Program-made: the position numbers and the translations under genes
Notes under the pieces: generated by a model
Databases searched by the model: none
What the model was told of the DNA's origin: nothing
Seen by the model: the letters and a program-made list of their open reading frames with translations, nothing else
Part shown: positions 1 through 6,606 of the stretch, piece after piece
Layout of the letters: each line of letters opens with the position of its first letter
Position numbering within the stretch: the first letter of the stretch is position 1
Assembly (NCBI GenBank): GCA_046566065.1
Contig: JBKHXK010000003.1
Coordinates: 46,649-110,648 of the forward strand
Direction: 5' to 3'
DNA from: MB1-2 sp046566065
Lineage (GTDB): Bacteria > Actinomycetota > CADDZG01 > WHSQ01
Length of the DNA: 64,000 nt

Positions 1-1
1 C

Positions 2-871
2 GGGATCCTCATCACCGTCGTTTCCTTCTGGTTGATCGGCTCACTGCTCGTGAAGGGCCCATCCCGAGCCATAGCGAACGCCTTCGGCGACTCGCGCCTG
101 CTCGAGATCACGAACGCCGCCCTCCCACCACCCCCCAACCTGCTCGCGCAGTTCCAGCACTACCTGAACACCTCCGGGTTCCCGCAGGTCTTCGCCGGCC
201 TGCCCCCCGAGTTGGGCGAGCCGCCGAAGCTCCCTCCGAACAAGCAGGCGCGCCGTTTGGCCGCCCGGGCCCAGGGCTCGGTCGTTCAGATCTCCGTGCC
301 CGCCTGCGGAGGGACGCAGCTCGGGACCGGCTGGATCGCGGCCCCCTCCACGGTGGTCACGAACGCTCACGTGGTCGCCGGTGGCGATGCGATCGTCGTG
401 AGAGAGGATGGCGGCGGGGAACATCCGGGGACCGTCGTCGTCTTCGACCCGCGCACCGACGTGGCCGTGATCCGCGTCGATGGTCTGTCGGGGCCGCCGC
501 TGGATCTCGACATAACCGATCTCGATCCCGGCTCTCCAGGAGTGACCTTGGGGTATCCGGGCAACGCCGATGGCCGGATGGTCGCGCACCGAGCGGCGAT
601 CGCGGCCCGCTACGAGAAGGCGAACGGTCGCGACATCTACGGTCGTCGCGACGTCAGCCGTGACGTCTACGCCGTTCGCTCCCCGGTTCGTCAAGGGGAC
701 TCCGGCGGCCCCTTCGTGACCGCCGAGGGCAACGTCGGAGCGGTCGTCTTCGCGGCGTCGACGACCGACGGCGACACCGGCTATGCGCTCACCGGGGCCG
801 AGGTCGAAGACGAGATCGCCAAGGGCCGCTCCTCGACCGACCCGGTCTCGACCGGCTCCTGCACCCGCTAG
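2..871 (+). CDS. MarP-like membrane serine protease, 3' part (5' end outside window)
   Basis: Trypsin-fold serine protease, cut by the window start. The frame is open from base 2, so the apparent TTG start at 32 is internal. The first visible residues are hydrophobic and would be the last segment of an N-terminal membrane domain (CvpA-like in the MarP family). Counting from base 32, the catalytic triad reads His113 (in TNAHVV), Asp143 (in TDVAVI) and Ser224 (in GDSGGP). Cys92 and the near-terminal Cys277 could form the disulfide known to matter in MarP of Mycobacterium. MarP acts in the periplasm in acid and oxidative stress; that role is inferred from family likeness only. No partner gene is visible in the window. 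Confidence 0.8.
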   Translation, partial: GILITVVSFWLIGSLLVKGPSRAIANAFGDSRLLEITNAALPPPPNLLAQFQHYLNTSGFPQVFAGLPPELGEPPKLPPNKQARRLAARAQGSVVQISVPACGGTQLGTGWIAAPSTVVTNAHVVAGGDAIVVREDGGGEHPGTVVVFDPRTDVAVIRVDGLSGPPLDLDITDLDPGSPGVTLGYPGNADGRMVAHRAAIAARYEKANGRDIYGRRDVSRDVYAVRSPVRQGDSGGPFVTAEGNVGAVVFAASTTDGDTGYALTGAEVEDEIAKGRSSTDPVSTGSCTR

Positions 872-894
872 CCGCGCCCGACCGACCTTCTTTT

Positions 895-985
895 CGGAAC
901 CATGACCGCTGAGCGGTCACCAGCCCGAAAAGATCGTTCTCCGCCACGCAGCTTTCGCTGAGCGAAAGCCTTGTGGAAGAGAAAG
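895..985. repeat. 91-base direct repeat, copy 1
   Basis: Matches 1260-1350 with six substitutions and no gaps (about 93% identical). It contains two tight hairpins with a single-G loop: GACCGCT/AGCGGTC (904-918) and GCTTTCGCT/AGCGAAAGC (951-969). An outer pairing CTTTTCGG (890-897)/CCGAAAAG (925-932) encloses the first hairpin only in this copy. Confidence 0.85.
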
Positions 986-1017
986 CGCCGAGTGGGCGCA
1001 GGCGGGCCGGAGCAGCG

Positions 1018-1078
1018 CAACGAGCGCAGGCGGAACAGCGCCACGAGCGCAGGCGGTGCACGCAACGAGCGCAGGCGG
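1018..1078. repeat. Three spaced copies of a 16-base motif
   Basis: CAACGAGCGCAGGCGG at 1018-1033 and 1063-1078, and CCACGAGCGCAGGCGG at 1041-1056, give a period of 22-23 bases. A partial copy (GCGCAGGCGG) sits at 996-1005. Confidence 0.8.
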
Positions 1079-1104
1079 GGGGTCCCGTAGAGGAGTCGAA
1101 GGCT

Positions 1105-1157
1105 CTGGATCGCATGTCGCTCATCAGCTGAGTGGGCGCGTGCGACATGCGATCCAG
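1105..1157. repeat. 16-bp perfect inverted repeat
   Basis: CTGGATCGCATGTCGC at 1105-1120 is the exact reverse complement of 1142-1157, with a 21-base loop. There is no T tract after it, so it is not a typical intrinsic terminator. It lies midway between the 91-base repeats. Confidence 0.8.
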
Positions 1158-1259
1158 CGAGCAGGCAGCGCGCCGTTGAGGCGCCCGCCTGTGTCCTTCG
1201 ACGAGTCCTGGGATCCCCCCGCCGGAGCGGGGGTGGGGCTCCCGCCAAGCGCTCTATTG

Positions 1260-1350
1260 CGGAACCATGACCGCTGAGCGGTTATCACCCCGAAAAGAAC
1301 GTTCTCTGGCACGCAGCTTTCGCTGAGCGAAAGCCTTGTGGAAGAGAAAG
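1260..1350. repeat. 91-base direct repeat, copy 2
   Basis: Second copy, 365 bases after the first. Both single-G-loop hairpins keep their stems; the six differences lie between them. This copy has a perfect palindrome AGAACGTTCT where copy 1 reads AGATCGTTCT. Confidence 0.85.
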
Positions 1351-1400
1351 GCGACCAACAAGCGCGGGCGAAAGAGCCGGAGCGGGCTCAGGGCAGAGCG

Positions 1401-2162
1401 TTAGGCGGTTTGGCCCCCGTCGACGACCAGCGTTGTGCCGGTGACGAACGAGGATGCGTCCGACGCGAGGTAGATGGCGGCGGCTGCGATCTCTTCAGAG
1501 GTGCCGAAGCGGCCCATCGGGATCATGTCGGTGGCCATCTTGAGCACGTTCTCGTCGGCCTTCATGAACTCGTTCAGAGGGGTGTCGATCCAGCCGGGAG
1601 CGATGCAGTTCACGCGCACGTTCGAGGTCGCGAGCTCCTTGGCGACGGCCTGGGTGAACAGACGCACGCCGCCCTTGGCCGCCGAGTAGGGCGAGAGCCC
1701 CTGGGCCCCCTGGATGCCGGCGACCGAGGCGATCTGGATGATCGAGCCGCCGTGATCGACCATCGCCTGTGCCGCCAGCTGCGTGCCGTGGAACACCGAG
1801 TCGAGGTTCAGCGTGCGCAACTTGTCCCACCCGGACGGACGGAGAGTGGTGAGTGGAGCCATGAAGTTGGAACCCCCCGCGTTGTTCACGAAGACGTCCA
1901 ACTTGCCGAACTCCTCGACGGTTCTCCGGATCAGGCTCTCGAGCTGGTCTCGCTGGGTCACGTCGGTCGGCACGACGAGCGCTTTGCGCCCCATCGCGTC
2001 GATCTCCTTGGCGAGGGTCTCCAGGTCGGCCTCGCTGCGGGCCGCCACCGCGACGTCCGCTCCGGCTTCGGCGAATCCGAGGGCGATCGCCCGTCCGATA
2101 CCCCGCGATGCTCCGGTCACGCAGGCGGATCTTCCTTCGAGCGAGAAGCGCTCCATGGTCAT
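1401..2162 (-). CDS. SDR family NAD(P)-dependent oxidoreductase (FabG-like)
   Basis: Classical short-chain dehydrogenase of 253 residues, the usual length. The dinucleotide-binding motif TGASRGIG lies at residues 16-23 and NNAG at 93-96. The catalytic tetrad Asn119, Ser146, Tyr159, Lys163 is complete. It ends with VDGGQTA, as many FabG-like 3-oxoacyl reductases and sugar/alcohol dehydrogenases do, so the substrate cannot be read from sequence. The ATG at 2162 is preceded by AGGAGG at 8 bases. The gene stands alone, divergent from the phosphatase-like gene with a 44-base gap. Confidence 0.92.
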   Translation of the reverse strand: MTMERFSLEGRSACVTGASRGIGRAIALGFAEAGADVAVAARSEADLETLAKEIDAMGRKALVVPTDVTQRDQLESLIRRTVEEFGKLDVFVNNAGGSNFMAPLTTLRPSGWDKLRTLNLDSVFHGTQLAAQAMVDHGGSIIQIASVAGIQGAQGLSPYSAAKGGVRLFTQAVAKELATSNVRVNCIAPGWIDTPLNEFMKADENVLKMATDMIPMGRFGTSEEIAAAAIYLASDASSFVTGTTLVVDGGQTA

Positions 2163-2193
2163 CGGGCGGGCCTCCTGGTCGGTGGGCGGGTCT

Positions 2194-2207
2194 TACGATG
2201 CTAGCGA
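2194..2207 (+). promoter_or_regulatory. Leaderless -10 element for phosphatase-like gene
   Basis: TACGAT at 2194-2199, then 7 bases, then ATG at 2207. No Shine-Dalgarno sequence is present. Transcription starting at the A of ATG would give a leaderless mRNA. Confidence 0.5.
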
Positions 2208-3001
2208 TGAGGACAGGGGGCAGCATCTCACTTGACGAGGCGCGCGACGCTTTGATCGCCGCGGGGATCACCGGCCCTCACCGATCCCACGGGCGGCGCA
2301 GCTCGATCGGCAAGATCGCTCCGCTGCTCGAGGGCGATCCCGACAAGACCTTCGGCCTCTCGGGGATGGAACGCCACTCCGAAGCCGATGTGCTTGGCTT
2401 CATGGCCCGGCTCACCGGCTGTTCCGACGATATCTCCTGCCTCGACGACGACGACCTGATCGACCCGGACCGCACGATCGCGGGGATAGTGGCGGCAGCC
2501 GAGCGCCTCAGGGATCACGCCCGGGCCGGCGGCACCCTGCTCGTCGCCACCGGGCACCCGACCGGGATGCTGGAGCACAACATCAGGGTCGTGGACGTTT
2601 TCGTTGAGGCGGGCGGCAAGATCGTGCGTCCCCGCGAGGAGGAGCGACTCGCCATCGGCAAGCCCTCCCGCCACGTCGAGGTGCGCTACACCGGCGGGGT
2701 CGGCTGTCTGGCCGATTGGGGGCAGTTGAAGCACACCCATCTGTCCGAAGCGATGGAGGCCTTGCTAGAGGTCGAGCCCTGGCCCGAGATGGTGTTCGCC
2801 GATCACGGCTTCGCCGGAGCCGCGATCGAACGGGGCATCCCGACCGTGGCTGTCATGGATATCAACGACCACGCTCTGGCGGTCGCGGCGGCCGAGGGCC
2901 GGGACGTGACCATCGTTCCCCTCGACGACAACAGACCCCCGCGCCTCTACGAGCCCTCGTGGCGCCTCTTCGAACAGATCATCGGAGGTCATGGTGGATA
3001 A
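2207..3001 (+). CDS. Phosphatase-like protein of the actinobacterial family
   Basis: A 264-residue protein resembling actinobacterial proteins annotated only as phosphatase: central GTLLVATGHPTG, then LKHTHLSEAM, MVFADHGFAG and IPTVAVMDINDHAL, with a C-terminal VPLDDN. The conserved His and Asp clusters suggest a metal-dependent hydrolase, but the substrate is unknown to me. ATG 2207 is chosen because a -10 hexamer lies 7 bases upstream; ATG 2198, three codons earlier, overlaps that hexamer. The 3' end overlaps the aminopeptidase start by 11 bases, so the two genes form an operon. Confidence 0.6.
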   Translation: MRTGGSISLDEARDALIAAGITGPHRSHGRRSSIGKIAPLLEGDPDKTFGLSGMERHSEADVLGFMARLTGCSDDISCLDDDDLIDPDRTIAGIVAAAERLRDHARAGGTLLVATGHPTGMLEHNIRVVDVFVEAGGKIVRPREEERLAIGKPSRHVEVRYTGGVGCLADWGQLKHTHLSEAMEALLEVEPWPEMVFADHGFAGAAIERGIPTVAVMDINDHALAVAAAEGRDVTIVPLDDNRPPRLYEPSWRLFEQIIGGHGG

Positions 3002-3938
3002 CCGCTCTGTCGAGGCCGTACTCGTCGACTGCATGGGACTGAAGGCCGGCGAGACACTCCTCGTGTTGACCGACCCCAAACGATCGAGCATCGCCCGAGC
3101 CCTCGTGGAGCGCGGCAGGGAACTGGGCGCGGAAACCGTGCTGATAGAGATGAGCGAGCGGGAGACCAACGGGACCGAACCGCCCCCGCCCGCGGCGGCC
3201 GCCATGCTCGAGTGCGATGTCTTCATCGCTCCGACCACCAAGTCCATCTCGCACACCGCGGCCCGCAAGAACGCGAACGCTCGCGGGGTGCGCTGCGCGA
3301 CGATGCCGCAGATCACCGAAGACATGCTGCATCGCACCATGGCGGCGGACTACTCCGAGGTCCGAAGACGCAGCCGGATCCTGGCCGAGGCTCTGACGGC
3401 CGGACGCGAGGTGCACATCACGAGTCCCCAGGGGACCGACGTCACCTTGGGCATCGAGGGCCGCGAGGGGATCTCGGACGATGGTGATCTCAGCGCCCCC
3501 GGCTCTTTCGGCAACCTCCCGGCGGGTGAGGGTTTCATCGCGCCCGTCGAAGGGACCACTCAGGGAACGATCGCCTTCGACGGTTCGGTGTGGCCCGTGG
3601 GGCTGCTCGAAGAGCCGATAGTCGTCGGGATCGAGGACGGGATGGCTACCGAGTTCTCCGGCCCCCGCGCCGACGAGTGGTACGAGACGATGGCGCCTTA
3701 CGGAGATGCCGCCCTCGCGGTTGCCGAGCTCGGAATCGGGACCAACGAGGCCGCGATCCTCACGGGCAACGTCTTGGAGGACGAGAAGATCCTCGGAACG
3801 ATCCACGTGGCCTTCGGCGATAACCACACCTTCGGAGGAACGAATCGGGTGTCGTCCCACCAGGACGGGATCGTCACCGAGCCCACGCTCACGATCGACG
3901 GAAAGGTCTATGTCGAGGCGGGCCGACTCCTCGTCTGA
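2991..3938 (+). CDS. M29-like aminopeptidase
   Basis: Resembles the thermophilic aminopeptidase (peptidase M29) family that removes N-terminal residues with a metal pair. The C-terminal half is most telling: an acidic/Asn-rich stretch ELGIGTNEAAILTG, then EDEKILGTIHVAFGDNHTFGG, which in the family supplies metal ligands. At 315 residues it is shorter than the roughly 400 of classical M29 enzymes, mainly in the N-terminal half. It starts inside the preceding phosphatase-like gene and ends 55 bases before the BldC-like gene. A cytoplasmic location is likely, as no signal peptide is seen. Confidence 0.75.
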   Translation: MVDNRSVEAVLVDCMGLKAGETLLVLTDPKRSSIARALVERGRELGAETVLIEMSERETNGTEPPPPAAAAMLECDVFIAPTTKSISHTAARKNANARGVRCATMPQITEDMLHRTMAADYSEVRRRSRILAEALTAGREVHITSPQGTDVTLGIEGREGISDDGDLSAPGSFGNLPAGEGFIAPVEGTTQGTIAFDGSVWPVGLLEEPIVVGIEDGMATEFSGPRADEWYETMAPYGDAALAVAELGIGTNEAAILTGNVLEDEKILGTIHVAFGDNHTFGGTNRVSSHQDGIVTEPTLTIDGKVYVEAGRLLV

Positions 3939-3976
3939 ACCGAAAAAACCCCCTCTGAGCAGGGAAAACCCGCTGC

Positions 3977-3982
3977 TATACT
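3977..3982 (+). promoter_or_regulatory. -10 element for BldC-like gene
   Basis: TATACT lies 11 bases before ATG 3994, giving a very short leader at most. No good -35 element is seen. Confidence 0.4.
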
Positions 3983-3993
3983 TTTCCTTACGC

Positions 3994-4212
3994 ATGGCTA
4001 CCTCGTCCGAAACTCCCGGTGGTGAAGGCCCCTTCCTGGGCCGGTTCCTGACCGTGGGCGAGGTCGCCCGGCACCTGAGGGTGTCGAACATGACGGTGTA
4101 TCGCCTCGTGAAGTCCGGTCAGCTCGCTGCGGTTCGTGTCGGAAGGGGGTATCGCATCCGGGAGGACGACGTTCGCTCCTACCTGGAGAAGCGGTACATG
4201 GACGCCGGCTAA
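3994..4212 (+). CDS. BldC-type helix-turn-helix DNA-binding protein
   Basis: A 72-residue protein with one MerR/excisionase-type winged helix-turn-helix: FLTVGEVARHLRVS, then the recognition helix NMTVYRLVKSGQLAAVRVG, and YRIREDDVRSYLEKRY. The size and sequence fit BldC and its mycobacterial relative Rv0500A, which precede bS22 on the chromosome. BldC controls development in Streptomyces; here the target is unknown. The ATG at 3994 has no ribosome-binding site but a TATACT hexamer 11 bases before it. Longer in-frame extensions run into the aminopeptidase gene and are unlikely. Confidence 0.85.
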   Translation: MATSSETPGGEGPFLGRFLTVGEVARHLRVSNMTVYRLVKSGQLAAVRVGRGYRIREDDVRSYLEKRYMDAG

Positions 4213-4287
4213 GACCCGGTTTCGCGATCTCGACTAGAGCGGCATACCGCGCATGAGGCGTTCGCCACTGAGTGAAGGGTTTCTTCG

Positions 4288-5184
4288 GTGGAGTCGGACG
4301 TCGAGAAGGTCTACGAGCGTGTGCTGGCGAGTCCGGGTGTCGTCTTCCTCCTGGGAGGGCTGAACACCGGTAAGAGCACCTTCGGGATCGAGCTGCTGCG
4401 CCGTGCCAACCAAGCCGGTATGGCCGCCGCCCTGGTCGACGCCGACATCGAGCAGTCGACGGTGGGGCCGCCTACAACCGTGGGCCTGAAGCTGATCAGC
4501 GGGATGGAGGAGATCGGCCGAGAGACCCTGCGGACCGCCGATGCCCTCGCTTTCGTGGGCTCCTTGAACCCCAGGGAGCACCTGCTGCCGCTCGTCTCCG
4601 GGACCACCAAGCTCGTCGGACGGGCCAGGGAGGCCGGTTGCAGCCTGATCGTGGTGGACTCGACCGGTTTCGTGGCCGGGGTCTACGGCCAGACCCTCAA
4701 GTTCTTCAAGATGGATGCCGTCAAACCCGACTTCGTGGTCGCATTCGAGCGTGGCGGCGAGCTCGAACACCTCGTCGGTATGGCTCAGCGGTTCACCCCT
4801 GCCGAGGTCATCGAGTTGGAGGCTCCAGGCGAGTTCGAGGGCCGGTCGGCGGAGGAGCGGGTAGCGTTCCGGGAAGAACAGTTCGCCGCCTACTTCGCCG
4901 CCGGGTCTTCACGCTGGCGGGTGAAGCCGACGGTGTTCATGCCTACGCTGCCTCCCGAGTTCGATCTGAGCCGGTTGGACTCACTGGTCGTGGGCATGGA
5001 GGATGGCAAGGGATCGTGCCCCGGGATCGGTGTGCTGGAATACGACACCGGAGAGGGCATCCTCCGCATGGTCTCACCGATCACCGAAGGTGTTCGAGGG
5101 CTGCGGTTGGGCTCGGTCAAGATAGACATCGATGGTCGTTCCAAGGGGCCGGTGACCCTCCGGCAACTATTGGGCACGGAGTAG
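4288..5184 (+). CDS. Clp1/Grc3-like P-loop polynucleotide kinase family protein
   Basis: A 298-residue protein with Walker A GGLNTGKST (residues 23-31) followed by DADIEQSTVGPP, which matches the D-x-D-x-x-Q...GPP pattern of the Clp1/Grc3 RNA 5'-hydroxyl kinase family. IVVDSTGFV fits the Walker B/lid region, and a C-terminal all-beta domain follows (about 210-298). In eukaryotes and archaea these proteins phosphorylate RNA 5' ends; activity here is inferred only. The GTG start has AAGGG about 9 bases upstream. The gene lies between the BldC-like gene and bS22, where mycobacteria have nothing. Confidence 0.7.
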   Translation: MESDVEKVYERVLASPGVVFLLGGLNTGKSTFGIELLRRANQAGMAAALVDADIEQSTVGPPTTVGLKLISGMEEIGRETLRTADALAFVGSLNPREHLLPLVSGTTKLVGRAREAGCSLIVVDSTGFVAGVYGQTLKFFKMDAVKPDFVVAFERGGELEHLVGMAQRFTPAEVIELEAPGEFEGRSAEERVAFREEQFAAYFAAGSSRWRVKPTVFMPTLPPEFDLSRLDSLVVGMEDGKGSCPGIGVLEYDTGEGILRMVSPITEGVRGLRLGSVKIDIDGRSKGPVTLRQLLGTE

Positions 5185-5210
5185 GCCTCAAAGGCCTTAG
5201 AGGAGTAGGT

Positions 5211-5312
5211 ATGCCGTCACTGGTCAAGAAGCGCCGCAAGAAGATGCGCAAGAAGAAGCATCGGAAGATGCTGAAGAAGACGCGCTGGCAGCGGCGTCAG
5301 CAGGGCAAATAG
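5211..5312 (+). CDS. 30S ribosomal protein bS22 (33 residues)
   Basis: A 33-residue very basic protein, beginning MPSLVKKRRKKMRKKKHRK and ending RRQQGK. It matches the mycobacterial small-subunit protein bS22 in length and pattern (AURKAIP1/COX24 domain, related to mitochondrial mS38). In mycobacterial ribosomes it sits at the decoding-site side of the 30S subunit. GAGGAGTAGG just before ATG 5211 is a strong ribosome-binding site. It follows the Clp1-like gene by 26 bases and converges on whiB. It is easily missed because it is so short. Confidence 0.9.
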   Translation: MPSLVKKRRKKMRKKKHRKMLKKTRWQRRQQGK

Positions 5313-5334
5313 CTCTAGTTCCTAGCCCGCTGAG

Positions 5335-5616
5335 CTAACCGAGATACGAAGCGACCGCGTCGCCGCTCGCGGCCCCCGTGAGCCGCGCCTTGCGTCGCTT
5401 CGCCGCGACCGAACGCCGTTCCTGAGAGGTCAAGCCGCCCCAGATACCGAAGCGTTCACCCTCTTCGAGTGCGAACTCGAGGCATGGCTGGCGGACGGTG
5501 CAGTCGGAGCAAACCGCCTTGGCGACCTCCGACTCTTGTTCGGCGGGCGGGAAGAACAGCTCCACCGGGATCTGCCGGCACGCGGCCCCGTCCTGCCATT
5601 GTTGGTTCGAAGCCAC
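5335..5616 (-). CDS. WhiB family iron-sulfur transcriptional regulator
   Basis: A 93-residue WhiB-like protein. The four cluster-binding cysteines are Cys13, Cys36, Cys39 and Cys45 (pattern C-x22-C-x2-C-x5-C), followed by the GIWGG turn and a basic C-terminus (SVAAKRRKAR). WhiB proteins bind a [4Fe-4S] cluster and sigma-A region 4, and respond to redox or nitric oxide. The GTG at 5616 is chosen because GGAG lies 8 bases upstream; an ATG nearby is out of frame. It is convergent with bS22 and divergent from the SAM hydrolase gene. Confidence 0.95.
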   Translation of the reverse strand: MASNQQWQDGAACRQIPVELFFPPAEQESEVAKAVCSDCTVRQPCLEFALEEGERFGIWGGLTSQERRSVAAKRRKARLTGAASGDAVASYLG

Positions 5617-5655
5617 GCGGCGAACTCCATTCTTGAAAGGGGAAGTGAGAGGCGG

Positions 5656-5684
5656 AGTCTAGGAACGCCGACCAACGGCGTCAA
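5656..5684 (-). promoter_or_regulatory. whiB promoter, sigma-A type
   Basis: On the minus strand TTGACG (5684-5679), a 17-base spacer, then TAGACT (5661-5656). This is the best -35/-10 pair noticed in the window. It leaves a roughly 30-base leader with a ribosome-binding site before GTG 5616. Confidence 0.7.
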
Positions 5685-5708
5685 TAGGTTTCGCGCAAGG
5701 GGGCCGCA

Positions 5709-5748
5709 TAAGATGCGCGCCATGGCCTCCAGCGGCGGTTCGCGATGA
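5709..5748 (+). promoter_or_regulatory. Leaderless 8-codon ORF before SAM hydrolase
   Basis: TAAGAT at 5709-5714, 7 bases, then ATG 5722 opening an 8-codon frame (MASSGGSR) whose TGA overlaps the ATG of the SAM hydrolase gene (ATGA, 5745-5748). The hydrolase start has no clear ribosome-binding site of its own, so coupling from the leader peptide is plausible. Confidence 0.45.
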
Positions 5749-6566
5749 GTCGGACCGATATCGTCACCTTCCTGTCCGATTACGGGCTGGAGGATGAATT
5801 CGTCGGGGTCTGCCACGCGGTGATGCAGCGGATCGCTCCCGAGCTCCGGATCGTCGATGTCCACCACAACATCCTTCGACAGGACATCCGTCACGGCGCC
5901 GTCGTCCTGCTGCAGACCCTTCCCTACCTTCCCGACTCGGTCCATCTCGCCGTCGTAGACCCCGGCGTCGGCTCCGGGCGTAAGGCGATCGTCGTGGAGA
6001 CCCTGCGGGGCGAGAGGTTCGTCGCTCCGGACAACGGGTTGGTGATCCCGGCCGCTGAGGCATCTGGCGGCATCAAGCGGGCGTTCTCTATCGAGGATCG
6101 TCGTTTCCTGGTCACGCCGGTGTCGCGGACGTTCCAAGGTCGAGATGTCTTCGCGCCGGTGGCCGCGCACGTTGCCGCAGGGGTAGATCCGTCGGAGATG
6201 GGCCCGCAGATCGCACCGGAGGATCTCGTCCGCCTGGAGATACCAGAGGCCTGGGTGCATGACGATCACCTCCACGCGGAGGTCCTGCAGGTGGATCGCT
6301 TCGGGAACCTGCAGATGAATCTCGGCAGCGAGCATCTCGAGAAGGTGGGGATCGGTCCGGGGCAGCGTGTCGAGGTTCGCATCGAGGGGCATCGCTTGGA
6401 GGTTCCCGTTGGGGACACGTTCGCCGATGTCCGAGCGAACGAGTACGTCCTGATCCAGGACTCTTACAACTACGTCTCACTCGCCATCAACAAGGGCGAT
6501 GCGGCCGGGCGCTTGCGTGCACGGGCCGGATCCACCGCCATCGTGGGTGTCCTGAACCGCCACTGA
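5745..6566 (+). CDS. S-adenosyl-L-methionine hydrolase (adenosine-forming), DUF62 family
   Basis: A 273-residue member of the SAM hydroxide adenosyltransferase family, which splits SAM into adenosine and methionine using water or hydroxide. Family motifs are present in order: FLSDYGLEDEFVG near the N-terminus, VVDPGVGSGRK, APDNGL, TFQGRDVFAP and DRFGN in the C-terminal domain. Length matches the family. It shares ancestry with fluorinase and chlorinase, but their halide-site loop is not obvious here. The start overlaps the stop of an 8-codon leader frame. A leaderless promoter for the next gene follows at 6594. Confidence 0.88.
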   Translation: MSRTDIVTFLSDYGLEDEFVGVCHAVMQRIAPELRIVDVHHNILRQDIRHGAVVLLQTLPYLPDSVHLAVVDPGVGSGRKAIVVETLRGERFVAPDNGLVIPAAEASGGIKRAFSIEDRRFLVTPVSRTFQGRDVFAPVAAHVAAGVDPSEMGPQIAPEDLVRLEIPEAWVHDDHLHAEVLQVDRFGNLQMNLGSEHLEKVGIGPGQRVEVRIEGHRLEVPVGDTFADVRANEYVLIQDSYNYVSLAINKGDAAGRLRARAGSTAIVGVLNRH

Positions 6567-6593
6567 GGGGGGTGGGCGACGCCGAGGCCGGGG

Positions 6594-6606
6594 TAACCTC
6601 GAGCGA
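6594..6606 (+). promoter_or_regulatory. Leaderless -10 element for epimerase gene
   Basis: TAACCT at 6594-6599 and a 6-base gap to ATG 6606; no ribosome-binding site. Confidence 0.5.

Larger units (their letters stand above)
872..1400. other. Gene-free repeat-bearing stretch
   Basis: About 530 bases without a convincing gene. It holds two copies of a 91-base direct repeat (895-985 and 1260-1350), three copies of a 16-base motif (1018-1078) and a 16-base inverted repeat (1105-1157), each listed separately. Several open frames cross it on both strands, but they are low-complexity, Arg/Ser/Ala-rich, and the two repeat copies differ at positions that would change amino acids, so I do not call them genes. 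A further 7-bp GC hairpin lies at 1216-1233 (loop CGGA). Confidence 0.7.

Noticed and set aside
789..1312. Minus-strand open frames (789-1148, 868-1248, 1124-1312) with similar peptides such as VTAQRSWFR
   Set aside because: The likeness is caused by the 91-base repeat. No ribosome site, low-complexity Arg/Ser content, and the repeat differences change residues, so selection for protein is not seen.
1338..2204. Plus-strand 288-codon open frame antisense to the SDR gene
   Set aside because: GC-driven shadow of a well-conserved SDR; composition (Arg, Gly, His, Val) fits an antisense frame.
5430..6392. 320-codon minus-strand open frame over whiB and SAM hydrolase
   Set aside because: It is antisense to SAM hydrolase and out of frame with whiB; no protein motif.
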